A model generated the notes under the pieces. The model did no database searches. It was not told the DNA's origin and was given only the letters and a program-made list of their open reading frames with translations. Positions 58,001 to 64,000 of a stretch of 64,000 nucleotides of DNA are shown here, in pieces. The position numbers and the translations under genes were made by a program. The stretch's first letter is position 1. Each line of letters opens with the position of its first letter. The stretch covers positions 1-64,000 of the forward strand of contig JAIVFJ010000200.1 of NCBI GenBank assembly GCA_025765615.1. Reading direction: 5' to 3'. Source of the stretch: Zopfochytrium polystomum. Lineage: Eukaryota; Chytridiomycota; Chytridiomycetes; Chytridiales; Chytridiaceae.

Positions 58001-59298
58001 GATCTCCTCGATGTTCTTGACGGACTTGGTCCACGCCAGCAAGATTTCATGGCTTACGCCGACTATCTTGTCGGATTGGACCGAGTCGCCCCGAAGGTAG
58101 GATTGACACACGCATAAGAACACCGCTAATAGCTTATTGTTCGTGTTTTGTATTTAAAAAGAACGGATCCAGCGCGCAATCAATATACAGCGAGAACGAG
58201 CTGGAGGACAATGAAGATCCTACGGAGGCCTTCGTGGATGAGTACAACGGTGTGCGAGTTCTTTCAATCGTCTCCAGCGATCGAAATACCACATACAACC
58301 CTTCAATATTCAGCGGTTATGGGAGATCCAAGTACACAGTTGACGAGATTCCCAGCCCTCCTGAATCATCGATCGCTGAGCCGTACAGCAATCCTTATGG
58401 GTCCCTCACGCGGACAGCATCGCCCTATTCGAGTTCGACGTTTATGATGCCTCCCGCATCGTCTGTTGTAGATGCGGCGGCAGCGATCAAAGCTAACACT
58501 TCATCGAGCACAACCGTCCAAGCACCGGCACCGCAAGCTCCGATGAATGTAATCAAAATCCCTCCGCGGACGTACGAGCCTGGGTCAACGCCTTTGGCTT
58601 CATTACAGCAGCAGCCGCAGCAAAACTCCTTCCGACAAGTTCTCGGTGGGTTAGTGGACGGCCTGCGCTCACGTTCCCATTCGTCAAGCCAAATGTCGAG
58701 CAGCCCGCAGTCTGCAACAGTGTTCCAGCCTCAGCCACATCTAGCGTTACCCCAGCTGCGGCCCGTGAATGGAGCCCTGTCGCCTTCCACACCGTCACTG
58801 AACAGTTCATCCTCTCTCTCGAGCTTCTTCCCAGAGTCTGCAGGGTCTGAAGATACCGACCCCACAACGCGGTTGCTCATGCTTCAGAACCTGTCGTTAC
58901 CCGAAATCGAATCGTACTTGCAAGTCAACCTGGGCGTTTCGGGGGTGGGCTGGAAGCCTAGGTGGTGCGTTCTGCGGGACAGGACGCTGTATGTCGTGAA
59001 GAGTCCGGTAAACGTCGTTCCGCTGGCCGTGGTGCCACTGGCGAACGCGATGGAGGTAATGATGATGACGGAGAAGGAAGACGGGTACGTGTCGGGGGGG
59101 GTGGTGGATCGCATGCGAACGGGAAGCGGGATCCTGGTGCCGAGCGCGCGCCATTCGCCGCCCTTTTCGTTCAAGGTCGTGGCGAAATCCGAAAATAATC
59201 AGCCTGCGCCTCTTTTGTTCATGGGAAGCGACGATCAGCTGCTGGTGATGAGCTGGGTCAGCTTTCTCGCCAAAGCCATTAAGGGCGAAAAGAGTTGA
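55083..59298 (+). CDS. noxR: NoxR/p67phox-like TPR protein with C-terminal PH domain
   Basis: Exons 55083-55403, 55472-55702, 55754-58096 and 58162-59298, in phase, 1343 residues. The 51-nt intron at 55703-55753 is in frame and easily missed. The N-terminus resembles the TPR domain of fungal NoxR and animal p67phox: WSDAVFAYDDGDFAQALSHL, MALVLIQVNDLRSATNV, then FTQLGLNYSIHLYEVLFNAA and the post-TPR stretch GLFTMDSKLGIFKPP. This domain binds Rac and activates the NADPH oxidase. A long Ser/Pro-rich middle contains three near-repeats of STLPKNLDLAQIA. The C-terminus is a PH domain (GWKPRWCVLRDRTLYVVKSP ... VMSWVSFLAKAI). NoxR proteins normally end in PB1, so the PH domain is notable. Protein-like sequence at 59340-59517 may be a further exon, but its phase does not fit. 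Confidence 0.7.
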
Positions 59299-59608
59299 GT
59301 ACTGTTGATTTTTTTCTTCTTCTCCCTTGCAGCCTGAAGAATGGTTTGGCGTTGCGCACATATTTCTCACAGCAGTCTGTTTCAGAAACTGGACCGGGGT
59401 ACCTGATTCCAATCAAATCCGTTCCGGAGCGAGCACCAAGCCCACCTATGATGGTATCACGCTCACGTTCGGTCTCTACGCCAACGGGCTATCAAGTGTC
59501 CTACTCACGACTGACCTGATGCTTTTTTCGGACCTTTTGCTATTTACCCCTGGGCTTACCCCACCTCGTCTTGGAGCGGTTATGTTTCTTTTCTTGTATT
59601 CTCTTCCC

Positions 59609-59696
59609 TTTTTTTTTTTTTTTTTTTTTTTTTTTGTGTGTGTTAGGTCCGATGAATATATAGATAATCAAAAAAAAAAAAAAAAAAAAAAAAAAA
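59609..59696. repeat. T27 and A27 runs forming an inverted pair
   Basis: Twenty-seven T (59609-59635) and twenty-seven A (59670-59696) flank 34 nt of mixed sequence. The A run ends 11 nt before the ATG at 59708. As RNA it would form a 27-bp U-A helix in the 5' UTR if transcription starts upstream of it. Confidence 0.85.
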
Positions 59697-59707
59697 CGCA
59701 CTAACAC

Positions 59708-62080
59708 ATGACCAGCCGCTCCCCCTCCAGACCGCCCACGCATGTCAAGGTCAAGTTCGTCAACAAGGACCCACTCGGCAGCGAGTCGCCATTCCTGAAG
59801 CCCTTTCCAAATCCACTGGCCCTCCTTGCTCTCATCATCAAATCTATCGTCGCGGACGACCTCGGACCAGTCTCGCAGCAGTCCGATGACAAACTGCAGA
59901 TTAGCTACGATGATGAGGGCGACCAAGGAAACACCGACCCGATTGGCGACGTCGATGCTCCCGATGACGATGCCTCTGATGACGGCTGCGCCACTCTGGC
60001 GTTTATTCGTCTCAAAAAGCTGACACTTGTGTTGCGACCCATGGACGGCATCGCGTACACTGCTGGCCCCAAGTCCATCCGAGAAATCCATCTCTCGTCC
60101 CAGTATGTTCTGGATCGATCGCTTGCCTTGCCGAACCCAAAAGACTTTAAAAGAGAAATAGAGGGTGTCCTCTGGCATGAGATGGTGCATGCAATCCAGC
60201 ACGACGGACGCGGTACGGCTCCCGGCGGTTTGATCGAGGGCATCGCCGATCTGGTGCGGTGGCGGCACTTTCTTGCGCCACCTCACTGGCGAAATCGCTG
60301 GCAGCCCCCGGGCGACGACGCAAACTGGGACGACGGGTACGAAAGCACGGCGTACTTCCTGCTCTTCATCGAGGAGCAAGCGCAGCCGCCCGTGGCCCGG
60401 TTCGCACAGCGACTGAACGCTCTGCTGCGCCACGAAGCCTGGAGCGAGGAGATGGTGGCGCGGATCGCGGGCGAGGACGGCGCAAAGTGGACGCTCGCGT
60501 CGCTGTGGACTTCGTACCTTACGGGCATCCGCGGGCCGACCGACCCGGACACGCTGGACCGGATGCCGTGGGTGACGGTCAACCTCGTGGACAGCAGCAC
60601 CGCGCTGGTCGCGTCGCTGTACTCCGGCGCCGCGTCGCACGCGTTGGTGCGGTCGTGCGTGCGAAACGTGCAGCGGACACTTTTTGACCGCACCTACGAC
60701 TCGCCGGCGGGGATCCGCGCGCTGACGGTGTTTATGCGCGAGATGGACGGCGTCGCGTACTGCACGGGGTCCGCGGCGGAGAAGGAGATCCACTTGTCGA
60801 CGGCGCACGTGGCGAATGTCAGCAAGGGGTGCGGGCACGCGCCCGGGACGCCGGAGCACGATGCGAGGGTGCGCGCCGAGATCGAGGGAGTGCTGGTGCA
60901 CGAGGCGGTCCACGCTTTTCAGGCAAACGCGTCGGGGAGCGCTCCCGGCGGTCTGATTGAGGGCATTGCGGATGCCGTGCGGTTGCGGTGCGGGCTCGCA
61001 CCTCCGCACTGGCGCCGCGGGACGGACGGTGGCAGGAGAAAATGGGACTCTGGGTACGATGCGACGGCTTTTTTCCTGCAGTTTATCGAGGAGGAGGGAG
61101 AGCCGCCGCTGCCGGGGTTCCTTAAAACGCTGAACATGATCATGGCGGATCCTTTGTGGACTTGGGACGAGAGCATCTTTGAGCTGCTGACAGGCCGGTC
61201 TCTGTCTCGTCTTTGGCGGGAGTACAAGTTGTTTTGCGGGGAGGATGATGGTGAAGGCAAAAGAGTCGCCAGTGGAGGAGGAGACCGCGGCGAATGGCCA
61301 GTGCCCGAGATTTTCGTGGAAGTATCGGAACCTGAGAGCGGCTCGACGGCAACTACACTCGCACCTTTGCTTGCAGCAATATCGGACGAAAAGACCAAGC
61401 TCAAAGAGGCTTGTGTCTTTGCAATGCAGAGCTTGTACAAGAGCCCGTCATCGCCGTCTCTACCATATATCCGCTCTTTGCACTTTTCTATTACGGACTC
61501 TGCTGCTGCCTCACCAGCTGCGGCCGGCCCCCTCGTCGAATGCACTGTGCTTAACGACGGGGCAGCTACCAACAACACTGCGGTAGAGTCGTCCCCTCAC
61601 GCACCTGCGCGGCTCGTCCGCATCTCGGCCTCCTACCTCGCCGCCCTTCCAGCGCACCTCCAGCGGCGCGAGCTGGAAGGCTTGACAATGCACGCGCTGG
61701 GCCACGTGTACGTTGCCGGGGACGTGGGGGTGTCGCCGCCGCATGCCGGTGCCGCAAAGCCCCCCCGCTGGCTCGTGGAAGGCGTTTGCGACTGGCTCCG
61801 ACTAAAGGCAGGGCGCGAAGCGGACCACTGGCGGACGCGGCCGACGCCGTCGACGGGAGGAGCGCGCTGGGACGAAGGTTTTGGAACGACGGCAAAGTTC
61901 CTGGCGTGGATCGACGGTCGGCATCCTGGATTTGTGCAGGGGCTGAACACTGCGATAGGTAACGCGTCAGAAGCGGATGGCAGATGGGACGATGGCGTCT
62001 TTGTGGACCTCACAGGGAGGAAAGTCGAAGAATTGTGGAGGCTTTATGTTGCGAGCGTGGAGACGTGCGTCGTGTCCTAA
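59708..62080 (+). CDS. Three tandem BSP (basic secretory protein) peptidase-like domains
   Basis: Single exon, 790 residues, no signal peptide. Three copies of the BSP domain follow each other. Copy 1 has HEMVH (residues 157-161), then GTAPGGLIEGIAD and DDGYESTAYFLLFIE. Copy 2 has HEAVH (398-402), SAPGGLIEGIADAVRL and DSGYDATAFFLQFIE. Copy 3 has HALGH (662-666) where HExxH is expected, but keeps WLVEGVCDWLRLKAG and DEGFGTTAKFLAWID. BSP proteins are zincin-like metallopeptidases known from plant defence and from fungi and bacteria, usually as single secreted domains. Loss of the catalytic Glu makes copy 3 inactive. The missing leader suggests cytosolic location or unconventional export, unless an upstream exon is missed. 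The start follows directly on the T27/A27 pair. Confidence 0.85.
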   Translation: MTSRSPSRPPTHVKVKFVNKDPLGSESPFLKPFPNPLALLALIIKSIVADDLGPVSQQSDDKLQISYDDEGDQGNTDPIGDVDAPDDDASDDGCATLAFIRLKKLTLVLRPMDGIAYTAGPKSIREIHLSSQYVLDRSLALPNPKDFKREIEGVLWHEMVHAIQHDGRGTAPGGLIEGIADLVRWRHFLAPPHWRNRWQPPGDDANWDDGYESTAYFLLFIEEQAQPPVARFAQRLNALLRHEAWSEEMVARIAGEDGAKWTLASLWTSYLTGIRGPTDPDTLDRMPWVTVNLVDSSTALVASLYSGAASHALVRSCVRNVQRTLFDRTYDSPAGIRALTVFMREMDGVAYCTGSAAEKEIHLSTAHVANVSKGCGHAPGTPEHDARVRAEIEGVLVHEAVHAFQANASGSAPGGLIEGIADAVRLRCGLAPPHWRRGTDGGRRKWDSGYDATAFFLQFIEEEGEPPLPGFLKTLNMIMADPLWTWDESIFELLTGRSLSRLWREYKLFCGEDDGEGKRVASGGGDRGEWPVPEIFVEVSEPESGSTATTLAPLLAAISDEKTKLKEACVFAMQSLYKSPSSPSLPYIRSLHFSITDSAAASPAAAGPLVECTVLNDGAATNNTAVESSPHAPARLVRISASYLAALPAHLQRRELEGLTMHALGHVYVAGDVGVSPPHAGAAKPPRWLVEGVCDWLRLKAGREADHWRTRPTPSTGGARWDEGFGTTAKFLAWIDGRHPGFVQGLNTAIGNASEADGRWDDGVFVDLTGRKVEELWRLYVASVETCVVS

Positions 62081-62262
62081 GCACTCGCCTTTCTGTTAAT
62101 CAGTAGTTTTGGGTTTTCCGGAATCTTCGTCGACAACCAGCCTCGATTTCTTCAGATGCTCGTGAGGCACTACCAATTATCAAATTAAGTCCAAGTGTAA
62201 AACTACATTGTTTGTTCAGCCAACTTAAATACATTAAAGTTTCGTTTGACGCGACACGCGAC
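62081..62262. promoter_or_regulatory. Short spacer and promoter of 7TM gene B
   Basis: Only 182 nt separate the BSP stop from the 7TM ATG. A TTAAATA element near 62225 could act as TATA box. Confidence 0.35.
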
Positions 62263-63834
62263 ATGATACCGCCCGACAACGTGTAAGCCGGCTCGCGCGA
62301 CCAGACTGAGGCGCACTCGCCCTAAACCTGAACTGTTTGCAGGAGCGACAGCAATCAGAACCTCGCCGGGTCACTCCTGAGCTTCGCAATCGTGAGTTTC
62401 ACCGATGATTGGAGTTGCTCCGATACTAACAAGACGTCGCTCCCTCAATCGTTTCCCTGTCGCGACAACGCTGAAAAGCTCGTGTGCTTTCGCGAGCAGA
62501 TAGGAAAGATCGAGTCGAAGCCCTTGTTCTACTCAATCTGCGTCGCGTTGAGTTTTCACTTTCTGGGAACCATGGCAGGAGCAATCACCCATCGCCAGAT
62601 GGAAGGCGCCTCGTTCGACAAGATAATGACGTTATTTGATGTGTCCTTTGCCCCTGCATGTGAGTAAACGCTTTTCTTTTCCAAAGCACACCAGCGGCCG
62701 TTGACCAGAACAACCGTCGCAGACTCGTCGGCCATCATGGTATTGTTGGTTGCCCAAACTGTTGCGCGAACCAACCTGACGCTCTCTCGTGCTTGCTTCA
62801 TTTTCTTGTTTTCCTTCCCAGTTTTCGGCTTTAACGTTCCACACATCGTACCGATCATTGCTTTTGCTTCTGCCTCAAAAACAAAAATGGCTTTGGATCA
62901 TCGCTGGCGCTTTCGCCTCGATCGAGTTTGCGATCAATATGTCAGTAAGATGGAGACGGTCCAACCCACTGCCGCTGATAGTAATATTGTTAACTTATTT
63001 TTCCCAGCGCCGGTGCTGTGCACAAATTTCTCTTGTCCATCGTCTAACCTCGGTTGCCTGCCATAGATTCGCACATATTCATTAGAAACCTTAAGGCACG
63101 TCAGACCTGGTTGCATAGAATACTAACGAAACCGCTTTTTTAGGCTACATTCGGAATGAAGCCCGACCCGACTTCCCAAAAACTGGAGTTTACTATATTG
63201 GTCTATGTTTGCACCTTGGACACCCTGTTTTTCGTTGCGGGCCAGGTTAAAATAATGACGGTGATGGGCGAGTTGACGAAAGTGAAGGTCACGGCGGCTC
63301 ATTACGTCGACGCCGCGATGCGCTGCATCTGCTACAGCGGATCGGTCTTTCTGTTTTTCATCACCATTGGTGCGAGGGATTATCCCCTGGGTTGAAAGCT
63401 TGACTGATCATCCCTCATTTTTGTTGACAGCTGGCAGCTTCTTTCCAACTACCCAAGGTGATCTCCAATAGCCCTGAAACACCCCAATGCTCGCCCCATC
63501 GCTTCGTCCTATTTTCGTCTCACGTCTCACAACGTTACCACACCGTCCTCTTCCTCAAAACGAATGTAATCTCGCAGCTTCGTGAGTACCGCCTCATGCG
63601 AGTTTGAAGCGCAACGCAATCTCAATCCTCGCCCCACCTCCCTCGATATACAGGGTTTTCCTGTCAGTTTCGCCGTGCATCGCGTTCATGGTTCTTTTGA
63701 CAGACGTGGACCGCGTGCGGAAGCTCGTCTCGGCCATGCAGGCTCCCCGCCAAACAAACCTTTTGTCATTCCCACAGTCGCAAAAAACTGCGACTGAGGT
63801 GGACCAATCGAGACAAGGGAGCCTGTCGATCTAA
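62263..63834 (+). CDS. Seven-TM receptor-like protein B (ten exons)
   Basis: Exons 62263-62282, 62343-62391, 62479-62659, 62687-62739, 62822-62940, 63008-63041, 63144-63369, 63431-63457, 63578-63581 and 63654-63834. All are GT-AG and in phase, 297 residues. Hydrophobic spans include LAGSLLSFAI, LFYSICVALSFHFLGTMAGA, the SYRSLLLLL region, WIIAGAFASIEFAI, FTILVYVCTLDTLFFVAG, MRCICYSGSVFLFFITI and CIAFMVLL. Aligned by eye with 7TM gene A (13736-15451, minus), it shares FHTSYRSLL versus YHASIRSLL, KIMTVMGELTKVK versus TIIRSMSEVYK, exon positions and a 4-nt exon 9 (CTTC). The Gln/Ser/Thr-rich tail ends near the window edge. Ligand and G-protein coupling are unknown. Confidence 0.65.
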
Positions 63835-64000
63835 CAAGTCAGTTAGACTGTGGCCAGAGCCAAAGTCCATAATCAAATCCAGTGAATAGAGAGCGAGGAT
63901 GGAGAGGTTATTCTTATTAAGTTAACAGAAGGCATTGCGATCGGATCAGGCAATAAATGTAGAAAAGGTAGAACGGGCTAGGTCTTGAAGTAGGACTTCA
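63835..64000. other. 3' flank, nothing recognised
   Basis: Short sequence after the stop codon of 7TM gene B up to the window end; AATAAATG at about 63951 may contribute to polyadenylation. Confidence 0.4.

Noticed and set aside
59540..61009. 489-codon minus frame opposite the BSP gene
   Set aside because: Runs through the poly-A/T tracts and mirrors GC-rich coding sequence; His/Arg-rich artefact.
1..64000. CRISPR arrays, transposase or reverse-transcriptase genes
   Set aside because: No regularly spaced repeats or enzyme motifs were found; the repeats present are microsatellites, two dispersed segments and duplicated gene parts.

Overview
The window looks like nuclear DNA of a zoosporic fungus, most likely a chytrid. 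It has many short GT-AG introns (about 25-230 nt), TATA boxes, an intron-containing tRNA gene, and families typical of fungi: a SUR7-like pair, an oligopeptide transporter, a NoxR-like NADPH oxidase regulator and a START-domain protein. It also carries WW-type ankyrin-like repeats and a cyclic-nucleotide-gated channel, which fit a motile fungus. Genus and species cannot be set from the sequence alone. All exon models were built by hand from splice signals and codon phase.

Layout. 0.4-2 kb: a SUR7-like membrane protein. 2.9-7 kb: gene-poor DNA with two tRNA-like sequences, a diverged 0.4 kb duplication and relics of F-box/LRR-like genes. 7.5-10.2 kb: a broken and an intact ankyrin-like repeat gene. 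11.8-12.5 kb: a small cysteine-rich secreted protein candidate. 13.7-15.5 kb (minus): a nine-exon 7TM gene. 16.7-18.1 kb (minus): a second SUR7-like gene with the same exon plan as the first. 19.5-20.5 kb: two small secreted proteins. 21.3-22.7 kb (minus): an FAD monooxygenase. 24.4-27.7 kb: a START protein. 29.3 kb: tRNA-Asn. 29.9-33.4 kb (minus): an E2/F-box/TerD fusion. 34.4-36.5 kb (minus): a caprin-like protein. 37.2-38.1 kb: mitochondrial ribosomal protein uL22m. 38.7-41.1 kb: a secreted kinase-like gene and its decayed tandem copy. 42-44.7 kb (minus): an OPT transporter. 46.6-49 kb (minus): a single-pass surface sensor-like protein. 49.9-54.1 kb (minus): a 12-exon CNG channel. 55.1-59.3 kb: a NoxR-like/PH protein, divergent from the channel. 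59.7-62.1 kb: a triplicated BSP peptidase-like protein. 62.3-63.8 kb: a ten-exon 7TM gene, paralogous to the one at 13.7 kb.

Shared themes. Several genes act at the cell surface or in sensing: two 7TM proteins, the CNG channel, the NoxR-like regulator, the sensor-like protein and the SUR7 pair. Long (CT)n/(GA)n tracts lie just upstream of five start codons. Several well-conserved genes need one single-base correction to read through. Each correction restores an overall length divisible by three, which suggests residual assembly indels more than true pseudogenes.

Most notable: the E2-F-box-TerD architecture, a 4-nt microexon conserved between the two 7TM paralogs, the secreted kinase-like protein without a recognisable C-lobe, the three-copy BSP protein with one dead domain, the GYG-less CNG channel, the NoxR-like protein with a C-terminal PH domain, and a T27...A27 inverted pair 11 nt before a start codon.
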